Positions 1 through 8,188 of a stretch of 64,000 bases of DNA are shown piece by piece; position 1 is the stretch's first letter, and the number at the start of each line of letters is the position of its first letter. The DNA comes from JAHEDH01 sp963745865. Lineage in GTDB: Bacteria > Actinomycetota > Acidimicrobiia > Spongiisociales > ZC4RG35. The stretch is taken from the NCBI GenBank assembly GCA_963745865.1, contig CAVUYZ010000003.1:372001-436000 (forward strand), written 5' to 3'. The notes under the pieces were generated by a model. The model was given only the letters and a program-made list of their open reading frames with translations, was not told the DNA's origin and did no database searches. Made by a program: the position numbers and the translations under genes.

Positions 1-1137
1 GAACCGAGCTCACACAACACGAAGTCATCGTTGAGGAGCTCGGTGGGGATGTGCCATCCGTGGAGGTGTCCGCCCTCACCGGCGACGGCGTCGACAATCT
101 GCTCGAGGTGATCGATCTCATCGCACAGCTCCAGGAGTACAAGGCGAATCCCAAGCCGACCGCAGTCGGCGTCGTCGTCGAATCCCAGCTCGAGCAGGGC
201 ATGGGCCCGACGGCAACGGTGATCGTCAAGCGTGGGACACTGAAGCAGTCGGACGCGTTCGTTGCCGGATCGGTCAGCGGGCGTGTCAGAGCGATGATGA
301 ACGAGCGAGGCGATCGTCTGAAGACTGCCGGTCCGTCCGACCCCGTGCTGATCATGGGTTGGGCCGAGGTGCCAACCGCCGGCACGGTGTTCGAGGTCGT
401 CAAGAACGACAAAGAGGCGAGAAACATCGCGGCCGAGCGCCTCCAGGAGATCAAGGACGAGGAGCACGACGCTTCCGTCGGCAAGAGAGCGTCTCCAAGG
501 TCTACTCGAGCAACTCAGGGCGGAGGAGACCGAGCTCAGGATCGTGCTCAAGGCAGATGCGCACGGGTCGCTCGAAGCATTGCGCGACTCGGTCGCCAAG
601 ATCAAGCGAGAAGACGGCCGAGTGGACATCGTCCACGGTGCCGTCGGAGGTATCAGCGAGAACGATGTCACGCTCGCCGAAGTGACCGGGGCAGTCGTGA
701 TCGGCTTCAACGTGCGACCCGAGGGCAAGGCCAGGAAGACGGCCGAGCAACAGGGCATCGAGATCCGTACCTACTCGATCATCTACGAACTGCTCGACGA
801 TGTCGAAGCGATGCTGGTCGGAAAGTTGGAGCCCGCATCGGAGGAAGTCGTCGTCGGAGAAGCCCAGGTCAGGGAACTGTTCCGGGTACCGAGGGCCGGG
901 ACCATTGCCGGTTCCTACGTCACCGACGGGATGGTCGTCCGTGGAGCAAAGGCTCGACTCATCCGCGACGGTGTGGTGATCCACGACGGGATCGTCGGTT
1001 CCTTGCGCAGGTTCAAGGAGGACGTGCGAGAGGTCGCGAGCGGCTTCGAGTGCGGGATCAGTCTCGAGGGGTACAACGACGTGAAGGAAGGCGACGTCAT
1101 CGAGGTCTATCAGATCCGTGAGGTCGCCCGGACCTGA
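1..1137 (+). CDS. infB: translation initiation factor IF-2, C-terminal part, one frameshift
   Basis: 3' part of IF-2, the GTPase that brings initiator tRNA to the 30S subunit; the 5' end lies outside the window. Read from base 3, the protein starts in the G domain (G5 motif VSALTGDGVDNLLE) and runs through the domain II barrel (GMGPTATVIVKRGTL). Near base 476-485 the reading moves by one surplus base. The new frame gives the linker ARERLQGLLEQLRAEETEL and the C-terminal domains (LKADAHGSLEAL, FRVPRAGTIAGSYV, VKEGDVIEVYQ), ending at TGA 1135-1137. Both halves match IF-2 and the gene is essential, so a sequence error is more likely than a real mutation. The stop overlaps the next ATG (TGATGA), as in a translationally coupled infB-rbfA operon. 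Confidence 0.93.
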
Positions 1138-1235
1138 TGACGGTCGCTGTGATCGGCGGCTCGATGCGCCGTCACGTCGACGAGGATGCCACGAACGAGA
1201 TGCGTCAGATGGACCGACAGGGAGGAACCCGGTGA
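1137..1235 (+). CDS. 32-codon ORF coupled to infB and rbfA
   Basis: A short open frame starts at the ATG overlapping the infB stop and ends at a TGA overlapping the rbfA GTG (GTGA), so it is joined to both neighbours by start-stop overlaps. The peptide begins MTVAVIGGSMRRHVDED and resembles nothing I recognise. In many bacteria a DUF503 (YlxP) gene of about 90 codons lies here, but no DUF503 motif is visible. It may be a relic, or a coupling device that carries ribosomes across the gap. The rbfA Shine-Dalgarno lies inside its last codons. Confidence 0.3.
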   Translation: MTVAVIGGSMRRHVDEDATNEMRQMDRQGGTR

Positions 1236-1591
1236 GCGGCTATTCCCGGATGCAACGGGTCAACTCGATTGTCAAGCAGCTTCTCGCCGACGAGGTCGAG
1301 AAGCTGAAGGACCCTCGACTCGGCATTGTGACGATCACCGGTGTGGAGACGGCTCCGAATCTCAGGCGCGCCACCGTCTACTTCTCGACACTGAACCTCG
1401 ACGATGCCGACGAAACGAAGTCTGCCCTCGAATCCGCAGCACCCCGTCTCAGGCGAATCCTGGGCCAGGAGGTGCGTCTGAAGTACACACCTGCTCTCGA
1501 GTTCGAACTGGACCAAGGGGTTGCAGGCGGTGCACGAATCGATGAGATTCTCGCCGACATCTCCCGAACGCGAAAGGACGAAGAGGAATGA
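1232..1591 (+). CDS. rbfA: 30S ribosome-binding factor A
   Basis: 119-residue RbfA, which acts late in 16S rRNA processing and 30S assembly and in cold adaptation. The KH-like domain shows the family landmarks: RMQRVNSIVKQLLADEVEKL at the N-terminus, then DPRLGIVTITGVE, the strand ATVYFST, and RLRRILGQEVRLKYTPALEF. The GTG at 1232 is chosen because GGGAGGA (1220-1226) lies about five bases upstream and the family begins a few residues before the conserved arginine-valine helix. The stop overlaps the start of nrnA (ATGA). Position after infB is the usual one. Confidence 0.93.
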   Translation: MSGYSRMQRVNSIVKQLLADEVEKLKDPRLGIVTITGVETAPNLRRATVYFSTLNLDDADETKSALESAAPRLRRILGQEVRLKYTPALEFELDQGVAGGARIDEILADISRTRKDEEE

Positions 1592-2556
1592 TTCCCGACC
1601 TCGAGGAGGCCGTGGAGGCGATCCGCTCGGCCGACGAACTGACCTTGGCATGTCACATCGGTCCCGATGGTGATGCTCTCGGCTCGATGATGGCCTTTGC
1701 CATGACTGCATCCGAACAGGGGAGAACGGTGTACCCGTCGTTCGGGGAGCCATTCACGCTGCCGGACACGTACGACTTCTTGGATACGTCGCTCTTGATT
1801 CCTCCGACCGAGGTCCCGTCGGAGCCGGGTGTCATGATCACCTTCGACGCGGGGTCGATGGATCGACTCGGGGAGCTCAGAGGTCCCGCGGAGAAGGCGA
1901 AGACGCTGGTGGTGATCGACCACCACGTGACCAATACCGGGTTCGGGCATTTCAACCTGATCGACGCACAATCCGCCGCAACGGCGCAGATCGTGATCGA
2001 CGTCCTCGACGCCCTGGGCTGGCCGATCGGTCAGCCAGCCGCGACGGCCCTCCACACGGGCATCGTCACCGACACCGGGCGGTTCCAGTACTCGAACACC
2101 ACGCCCGAGACGATGCGGGCGGCCGCCAGGTTGATCGAGGCCGGCGCTCGCCCTGAGGTCATCGGCAGGCACGTCTACGAGGAGACGCCGTTCGGGTATC
2201 TCCGCACCGCCGGCGCGGTGCTCAGTCGAGCCGTGCTCGAGGAGGACCGCCGCCTCGTCTGGTCGGTGCTGACGATGAAGGATCTGGCCGAGTCCGGCAT
2301 CGGGCTCGATGACACCGACTCATTGATCGATGCCGTGCGGACCGCACAGGAGTCTGATGTGGCAGTCCTCCTGAAAGACCTCGGCCCCGGTCGGGTGAAG
2401 GGGTCGATGCGGTCCAGGGGCAGGGTCGACGTCGGAGCGATCGCGATGGAACTGGGTGGCGGCGGACATCACAATGCAGCGGGCTTCACGTTCGCTGGAT
2501 CGGTCGATGAGGCGATCCAGGCCATCAGGGAACGGCTCGAACCCGTCGATGACTGA
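1588..2556 (+). CDS. nrnA: DHH-family oligoribonuclease/pAp phosphatase (NrnA-like)
   Basis: 322-residue DHH-DHHA1 phosphoesterase. This family degrades short RNA oligonucleotides and dephosphorylates 3'-phosphoadenosine 5'-phosphate. Metal-binding motifs are in order: GPDGDALGS near residue 28, TFDAGSMDRLG near 85, the signature DHHVTN near 111, and an Asp after TGIVTDTGRFQ. The C-terminal DHHA1 domain ends with GGGGHHNAAGF, which binds the nucleic-acid phosphate. Actinobacterial homologues lie in the same rbfA-nrnA-truB arrangement. The start overlaps the rbfA stop, and the last eight bases overlap truB, so translation is probably coupled. Confidence 0.9.
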   Translation: MIPDLEEAVEAIRSADELTLACHIGPDGDALGSMMAFAMTASEQGRTVYPSFGEPFTLPDTYDFLDTSLLIPPTEVPSEPGVMITFDAGSMDRLGELRGPAEKAKTLVVIDHHVTNTGFGHFNLIDAQSAATAQIVIDVLDALGWPIGQPAATALHTGIVTDTGRFQYSNTTPETMRAAARLIEAGARPEVIGRHVYEETPFGYLRTAGAVLSRAVLEEDRRLVWSVLTMKDLAESGIGLDDTDSLIDAVRTAQESDVAVLLKDLGPGRVKGSMRSRGRVDVGAIAMELGGGGHHNAAGFTFAGSVDEAIQAIRERLEPVDD

Positions 2557-3412
2557 CGGGTTCCTCGTCGTCGACAAACCCGGCGGGAGGACGTCCCACG
2601 ACGTCGTAGCCAACGTCAGACGGGCGGTTGGGACGAAAAAGGTCGGCCATGCCGGAACTCTCGACCCGATGGCGACGGGCCTCGTCGTCGTGGCGATCGG
2701 CCGCTGCACGCGTTTGATCCGATTCATCCAGGATCAACCGAAGGAGTACCTGGCGACGGCACGCTTCGGCGTGGCGACGGACTCCCTCGACGCCGACGGG
2801 ACCGTGACCGACACCATGGAGATGGAGGTCGACGTCGCCCGGCTCCGCGAGATCGTTGCCGCCGACTTCACCGGCGACATCATGCAGATCCCCCCGATGG
2901 TGTCAGCGCTCAAGAAGGACGGGAAACGCTTGTACGAGCTGGCCAGGGAGGGGATCGAGGTCGAGCGCGAGGCGCGGCCGGTCACGGTGTACGAATTCGA
3001 GATCCTCGACGTCTCGTCGGGGACGACCCCGGAGGTCTCATTTCGGGTCGTGTGTGGCAAGGGCACGTACGTGCGGTCTCTGGCCGACGACCTGGCCGGT
3101 GCGATCGGCGGGTTCGCCCACCTCATCTCGCTCCGACGGACGACTACGGGCGGTGCGTCGGTCGATGACGCAGTGACACTGGACGCCCTCTCGGACTGGA
3201 GAGACCACCTGCTCGGCCCCAATGAAGTGCTCTCGGACCGTCCCGAGGTCCGTGTCGACGAGACGACGGCACGCGACCTCCGCAATGGGATCCGCTTCGA
3301 AGCTGCGGATCTTCCTGTCGGCTGGTTCAGGGTGTGCGATCCCGATGGAGCCTTCGTGGCAATGTGTGAGTCGAAGGACCGAATCGCGGTTCCGACGGTC
3401 GTCTTCAACTGA
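2549..3412 (+). CDS. truB: tRNA pseudouridine(55) synthase
   Basis: 287-residue TruB, which isomerises U55 in the T-loop of tRNAs. It begins MTDGFLVVDKPGGRTSHDVV (KPxGxTS motif). The catalytic loop GHAGTLDPMATGLVVV carries the nucleophilic Asp, followed by the tRNA-binding stretch IPPMVSALKKDGKRLYELAR and the KGTYVRSLADDL motif. A short PUA-like C-terminal domain follows (RNGIRFEAADLP...). The ATG at 2549 lies inside the end of nrnA and directly precedes the conserved N-terminus. The longer upstream open frame adds only unrelated sequence. Confidence 0.95.
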   Translation: MTDGFLVVDKPGGRTSHDVVANVRRAVGTKKVGHAGTLDPMATGLVVVAIGRCTRLIRFIQDQPKEYLATARFGVATDSLDADGTVTDTMEMEVDVARLREIVAADFTGDIMQIPPMVSALKKDGKRLYELAREGIEVEREARPVTVYEFEILDVSSGTTPEVSFRVVCGKGTYVRSLADDLAGAIGGFAHLISLRRTTTGGASVDDAVTLDALSDWRDHLLGPNEVLSDRPEVRVDETTARDLRNGIRFEAADLPVGWFRVCDPDGAFVAMCESKDRIAVPTVVFN

Positions 3413-3431
3413 ACATGGGAGAATGCACTCC

Positions 3432-4373
3432 GTGCCGATAGAGATCCTCACCGGAGACCCATTCTCGTGGGAGATCGAACATGCGCCGTCTGCGGTGGCG
3501 ATCGGGGTGTTCGACGGAGTCCATCGGGGCCACCAGGCCGTGCTCCGACAGCTGACCGACCGGGCCGTAGCGATGGAGGGTCGATCCATCGCGTTGACCT
3601 TCGATCCACATCCCCTCGAGTTTCTGGATCCGTCGAGAGCGCCCCGGCTGCTCACAACGATCCGGCAACGCGCGTCGGTCATGGAGGGCTGCGGAGTCGA
3701 GATCATGGGCGTGCTCCCGTTCCAGCAGATCCGCGATCTCGACCCTTCCCTGTTTGCGGTCGAGATCCTCAGCTTGCGCCTGAACGCCGGATGGCTGACC
3801 GTTGGCGAGAACTTTCGCTTCGGACGTGACCGTCAGGGAGACGCCGATCTCCTGCGCCGGGTGGGGGAGCGGGAGGGGTTCGGAGTCGATGTCGTGTCGA
3901 TGGTCGGCGGCGCGTCCGACGCGATCTCCTCGACGCGTATTCGGGCGCTGCTCGACGCCGGTGACGTCGAGGGCGCCGGCGAGCTGCTCGGCAGGCGATT
4001 CGAGCTCGAGGGTCCCGTTGTCCACGGAGACGCCCGCGGTGCCTCGATCGGATTTCCCACTGCCAATCTCCATGTTCCCGAGCGGATGGCCGTCCCGGCC
4101 AACGGGGTCTACGCCGCATTTGCAACGGTCGGTGGGGCGACCCACCGGGCAGTCGTCAATATCGGGGTTCGGCCGACGTTCGGGAACAACGCCCGAACCG
4201 TCGAGGCGCACCTCATCGGGTTCGAGAGCGACATCTATGGCGAGGAGGTCGCGCTGGCATTTGTGGCTCGTCTCCGGGAGGAACGCCGGTTCGAGAGTCT
4301 CGACGCCTTGGTCGCCCAGATCTCACGGGACCGTCAACGGTCGCTCGAGATACTGGGGTCGGACGATGACTGA
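3432..4373 (+). CDS. ribF: bifunctional riboflavin kinase/FAD synthetase
   Basis: 313-residue RibF, making FMN and then FAD from riboflavin. The N-terminal adenylyltransferase domain has GVFDGVHRGHQ (HxGH-type) and LTFDPHPLEFL, then VGENFRFGRDRQGD and SSTRIRALLDAGD. The C-terminal kinase domain has GDARGASIGFPTANL, NGVYAAF and NIGVRPTFG. GTG 3432 is preferred because GGGAG (3417-3421) lies ten bases upstream; an in-frame ATG at 3423 would sit almost on that site. truB-ribF adjacency is common in bacteria. The gene overlaps ridA by eight bases. Confidence 0.93.
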   Translation: MPIEILTGDPFSWEIEHAPSAVAIGVFDGVHRGHQAVLRQLTDRAVAMEGRSIALTFDPHPLEFLDPSRAPRLLTTIRQRASVMEGCGVEIMGVLPFQQIRDLDPSLFAVEILSLRLNAGWLTVGENFRFGRDRQGDADLLRRVGEREGFGVDVVSMVGGASDAISSTRIRALLDAGDVEGAGELLGRRFELEGPVVHGDARGASIGFPTANLHVPERMAVPANGVYAAFATVGGATHRAVVNIGVRPTFGNNARTVEAHLIGFESDIYGEEVALAFVARLREERRFESLDALVAQISRDRQRSLEILGSDDD

Positions 4374-4764
4374 AGATCGCGTCCGGTCGGGTTCGCCGTA
4401 CGAGGCCGCGTTCGGATTCTGTCGTGCCGTGAGAGTCGGGGATCGGATCGAGGTGTCGGGCACGGCACCGATTCCCCAGGACGGGTCGGACCCCCCAGAC
4501 GACGCATACCGGCAGATGCTGCTGTGCACCGAGATCGCCCTCGATGCCATCGGGCGGCTTGGGGGAGGCGCATCCGATGTCGTGCGAACCCGCATGTTCA
4601 TCACCGACCCGACGGACGCTGATGACATCGGCAGGGCGCACGGCGAGGCGTTCACGGGTATCGAGCCGGCCGCGACGATGGTGGTGGTTGCCGCGCTGCT
4701 CGACCCCCGATGGAAGGTCGAGATCGAGGTCGAGGCCCTCGTTCGCCACTCGCCGACGCGGTGA
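4366..4764 (+). CDS. RidA/YjgF family enamine/imine deaminase-like protein
   Basis: 132-residue protein of the RidA family, trimeric proteins that hydrolyse reactive 2-aminoacrylate-type enamines. Visible landmarks are the opening SPYEAAFGFCRAVRVGD, the GTAPI loop, DVVRTRMFITD with the conserved arginine that binds the substrate carboxylate, HGEAFTGIEPAATMVVV, and the C-terminal VEIEVEALV with the family glutamate. The SP-x-E-x-x-x-G-F-x-R opening suggests a RidA subgroup rather than archetypal RidA. The ATG lies within the end of ribF, so it belongs to the same operon. The preferred substrate cannot be read from sequence. Confidence 0.85.
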   Translation: MTEDRVRSGSPYEAAFGFCRAVRVGDRIEVSGTAPIPQDGSDPPDDAYRQMLLCTEIALDAIGRLGGGASDVVRTRMFITDPTDADDIGRAHGEAFTGIEPAATMVVVAALLDPRWKVEIEVEALVRHSPTR

Positions 4765-4779
4765 GTCTCTTCGTCACCG

Positions 4780-5122
4780 GTGGGCGGATACGGATCGCCC
4801 GATGGGCTGCGTATCGTCAGAGTCGGTGACTGCACTCACAGCTCGCGCGACCCGGCGGTCGTCCGTCCAACTCCTCGGCGAAGTCGGTCTCCGTGACCTC
4901 ACGTTCTGCGACTCGGCAGGCGTCGGAATGGCTCCCACGCTCACCTCTCTCGCCGACCCCACGTCGCTCGGTTTCGAGGCCCGCAGATCCGGGTCGGCGG
5001 CCAACGGCGTCCTCGATCTCTTCGGTGCCGAGTTGGATTCGTCTCCGAGTTGTGGCTGTGTTAGGCTTCGGGACGTCCCGAGCGGACGAACCCCTTACGA
5101 AGACCAGGTTTTTCGCGTATGA
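4780..5122 (+). pseudogene. STAS-domain (anti-sigma-antagonist-like) protein, one frameshift
   Basis: The 350 bases between ridA and rpsO carry a STAS-like reading frame in two pieces. From GTG 4780 the first frame reads VGGYGSPDGLRIVRVGD. About base 4830 the frame changes by one surplus base and continues SVTALTARATRRSSVQ, LLGEVGLRDLTFCDSAGVGM and NGVLDLFGAEL. The block DLTFCDSAGVG matches the STAS phosphorylation loop (DxSSG/DSTG), with Ala in place of the second, phosphorylatable residue. With one base removed the protein is 113 residues, a normal STAS length. The TGA overlaps the rpsO ATG. It may be a sequencing-broken gene or a relic. Confidence 0.5.
5061..5066 (+). promoter_or_regulatory. 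possible -10 element for rpsO
   Basis: TAGGCT lies 52 bases upstream of the rpsO ATG and is a common actinobacterial -10. No convincing -35 is found at 16-18 bases (TTGGAT at 5033 is 22 bases away). The short palindrome GGGACGTCCC follows at 5070-5079. Tentative. Confidence 0.25.
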
Positions 5123-5376
5123 AGACAACTCAGGAAATCATCTCCGAGTACGGAACACACGACTCGGACACGGGCTCGCCGGAAGTCCAGGTGGCTCTGC
5201 TCTCGGAGCGGATCAACCATCTGACAGAACACCTCCGGACCCACAAGTACGATCACCACAGCAGGCGCGGCCTGCTGATGATGGTCGGGCGTCGCCGTCG
5301 ACTTCTCAACTATCTGAGTCGGCAGGACGTCGAGCGATACAGGACGCTCATATCGTCGCTCGGATTGCGGCGCTGA
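5119..5376 (+). CDS. rpsO: 30S ribosomal protein S15
   Basis: 85-residue S15, a primary 16S rRNA-binding protein of the 30S platform. The sequence has the signature GSPEVQVALLSERINHLTEH, then THKYDHHSRRGLLMMVGRRR and RLLNYLSRQDVERY. It is slightly shorter than the usual 88-89 residues, because the N-terminus starts MKTTQEII without an extra lead. The gene is followed by a hairpin and then pnp, the widely conserved rpsO-pnp arrangement. In other bacteria this pair is controlled by RNase processing between the genes. Confidence 0.96.
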   Translation: MKTTQEIISEYGTHDSDTGSPEVQVALLSERINHLTEHLRTHKYDHHSRRGLLMMVGRRRRLLNYLSRQDVERYRTLISSLGLRR

Positions 5377-5394
5377 ACTCATAGGATTCTCGGG

Positions 5395-5412
5395 GGAGCG
5401 GTCATCCGCTCC
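5395..5412 (+). terminator. rpsO-pnp intergenic hairpin
   Basis: GGAGCGG-TCAT-CCGCTCC forms a 7-bp stem with a tetraloop 18 bases after the rpsO stop, followed by CTTCGTT. It could be a weak terminator or an RNase processing site of the kind known between rpsO and pnp. The remaining roughly 180 bases before pnp show no other clear element apart from the small hairpin CTTCG-AACT-CGAAG near 5527. Confidence 0.55.
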
Positions 5413-5590
5413 TTCGTTCCGTTGCGGCGAACGCCGCCACGACGGCAGCTCCGGTCGGAAGGCCGGGATCGACCGCCCGCGAGGGCACACCACACCCCGG
5501 AGTGGGACCGGTTGCTAGTCGCCACCCTTCGAACTCGAAGCGTGACAACTGGTAACGGGTCTGCTCCACCCGACAACCCAAGGAGAAACC

Positions 5591-8069
5591 GTGTCAGAAA
5601 CCACGGTAACCGGCGAGATCGGCGGCAAGCAGCTGTCATTCTCGACCGGCAAACTGGCTGGCCTGGCGGATGGTTCCGTCACAGCCCGCAACGGTGAAGG
5701 TACCGAGATGCTCGTGACCGCCACCGCCAACAAGAGAATCCGAGAGGGAATCGATTTCTTCCCGCTCACTGTCGACTTCGAAGAGCGCATGTATGCCGCA
5801 GGGAAGATCCCCGGCTCGTTCTTCCGGCGCGAAGGGCGCCCGTCCGAGGATGCGATCCTCACATGTCGCCTCATCGATCGTCCGCTCCGCCCCTCGTTCG
5901 AGGACGGCTTCCGCTGTGAAACCCAGGTGGTCATCACCACGCTGGCAGTCGATGATGTCAACCCCTTCGACGTGCTCGCGCTCAACGGAGCGTCTGCTGC
6001 CCTCACAGTCAGCCCGATCCCGTTCCAGGGGCCGATCGGTGCGGTCAGGCTCGCGCTCAAGGATGGCGAGTGGATTCCGTTCCCGACCCATGACGACCTC
6101 GACGAGTCGGTCTTCGACCTCGTCGTCGCCGGCCGGCGTAACCCGGACACGGGTGAGATCGACATCATGATGGTCGAGGCCGGCTCGACCCCGCAGGGGA
6201 TCGAGCTCATCAAAGATCATGACGCCCCTCCATCCGACGAGGATGCGGTGTCGAGAGGACTCGAAGAGTCGAAGCAGTACATCGGCCAGCTCGTCGATCT
6301 CCAGCTCGAATTGGCCTCCAAGGTCGAGATTCCCGTGGTCGAGTGGCCGCTGGTGCAGGACTATTCCGACGAGATCCGCAATCGGGTCGCCGAAGTCGCC
6401 GGTCCCAAGCTCCATGACGTCATCCGAATCGCCGACAAGCAGGAGCGCGGTGCAGCCGAGAGTGAAGCTCGCGACGCAACGATCGCCGAACTGGCAATCG
6501 CCGAGGATGACTCCGACACGCTCGGACAGGTCAAGCGAGCCTTCAAGTCCGTGATGAAGGAGATGATGCGCGAGCGCGTCGTCAATGAGGGCATCAGAAT
6601 GGACGGACGGGGCGCAACGGACATCCGGGCGCTTGTCGGCCGAGGTGGGCGTCGTCTCGAGGACTCACGGTTCCGGTCTGTTCCAGCGTGGAGAGACGCA
6701 GGTCCTGAACCTGACGACGCTCGGCATGTTGAAGATGGAACAGCAGCTCGACACGCTCGGCGTGATCGAGTCGAAGCGCTACATGCATCACTACAACTTC
6801 CCACCGTTCTCGGTCGGTGAAGCTGGATTCATGCGAGGCCCCAAGCGTCGTGAGATCGGCCACGGAGCTCTCGCCGAGAAGGCTGTGCTCCCGGTCGTGC
6901 CGAGCGCCGAGGACTTCCCGTACGCATTGCGTCTGGTGTCCGAGGTTCTCGCATCGAACGGATCGACGTCGATGGCGTCTGTCTGTGCATCGTCTCTTTC
7001 CCTGATGGATGCGGGTGTCCCGATCATCGAGCCGGTGGCGGGCATCGCCATGGGCCTGATCTCGGTCGATGGGAAGTACACGACCCTGACCGACATCATC
7101 GGTGCCGAAGATGCGCTGGGTGACATGGACTTCAAGGTGGCGGGCACGGCGGACGTGATCACCGCGCTGCAGCTCGACACAAAGCTCTCGGGCCTGCCGT
7201 CCGACGTGCTGGCCGGGGCACTCGCCCAGGCCAAGGACGCACGACTGCAGATCCTCGAGGTCATGAGATCGGCGATCGCCGAGCCTCGTGCAGAGCTCAA
7301 CGAGTTCGCACCTCGCATCGTGTCGATCGAGATCCCCAAGGACAAGATCGGCGAGGTCATCGGCCCCAAGGGCAAGGTCATCCGTGAGATGGAAGAGGAG
7401 ACCGGCGCTGCGATCGAGATCGTGGAGGAGGGGAACATCGGCATCGTCCGGATCGCCTCCAGCGACAAGGACGCCCTCGAGGCGGCCAAGATGCGCGTCA
7501 TGATGATCGCCAATCCACCAGAGCCCGACCTGGGCGAGACGTACGAGGGTGAAGTCGTGAACATCACCAAGTTCGGGGCGTTCATCAACATCATCCCCGG
7601 ACGCGATGGCTTGCTGCACATCTCGAAGATCGACGCCAACCGTCGGGTCGAGCGTGTCGAGGACTATCTCGAGCTCGGTCAGAAGGTTCGCGTGACCCTC
7701 ACCGAGATCGATGATCGCGGGAAGCTCTCGCTGACGCTCGCCGAGGACGAGACACTGGAGCCGTCAGGCGGCGCTGCGAAGAGCAGTGACTCCTCCGGCA
7801 GCAGTGGAGGCAACGGTGGTGGCCGCGATCGCGGCGACCGCGGTGGTCGTAGTGACCGAGGCAATCGCAGTGAGAGCGGCGGTGGCAGCGAACGCCGCAG
7901 CGATCGTGGCGGACGCTCGGATCGTGATGGGCGTGGAAGCGGCAGCAATGACAGTCGCGACCAGACGGCCGACAAGAAGAGCGACCAGAAGAAGGACGAC
8001 GATGCGGGAAGCCGCCGACGTCCAGCGCGGTCGTTCGACGAAGCGTTCGACGAGATCGACAAGCGCTGA
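5591..8069 (+). CDS. pnp: polyribonucleotide nucleotidyltransferase (PNPase), one frameshift
   Basis: PNPase, the phosphorolytic 3'-5' exoribonuclease of RNA decay. GTG 5591 follows AAGGAG (5580-5585). Domain order: first RNase PH domain (FFPLTVDFEERMYAAGKIPGS), all-alpha linker, second RNase PH domain (SAEVGVVSRTHGSGLFQRGE, LDTLGVIESKRYMHHYNFPP, GDMDFKVAGTADVITALQLD), KH domain (IGEVIGPKGKVIREM) and S1 domain (EGEVVNITKFGAFINI). At about 6620-6640 one surplus base separates DGRGATDIRA from LSAEVGV; removing it gives 825 residues. A tail of about 100 residues rich in Arg, Gly, Ser and Asp follows S1. Frame break in a broadly conserved enzyme: probably an error. Confidence 0.94.
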
Positions 8070-8091
8070 CACAGCGCTCCCAATCGCACAG

Positions 8092-8123
8092 CGAGGGGCC
8101 CGTCCATATGGACGGGCCCCTCG
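8092..8123. terminator. bidirectional terminator between pnp and ettA
   Basis: A perfect inverted repeat with two 16-base arms and no loop base left over (left arm CGAGGGGCCCGTCCAT), centred at 8107/8108. It lies 23 bases after the pnp stop and 65 bases past the ettA stop on the other strand, so it can terminate both convergent genes. There is no long T-run, only TGTCGTT on the pnp side. Confidence 0.85.
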
Positions 8124-8188
8124 TGTCGTTCGAACCGGTCGCTGAGCTCACCTGATCGAGGTGTTCAACCGAGCGCCGGCGGGGCTCA

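Noticed and set aside
470..490. Programmed +1 frameshifting in infB (and in pnp near 6630)
   Set aside because: No slippery or rare-codon/stop signal is seen at the sites, such frameshifting is not known for these genes, and the same surplus-base pattern occurs in many unrelated genes.
7679..8151. Antisense reading frames opposite the PNPase tail
   Set aside because: They mirror the repetitive Arg/Gly/Ser codons and have no start signal or recognisable domain.
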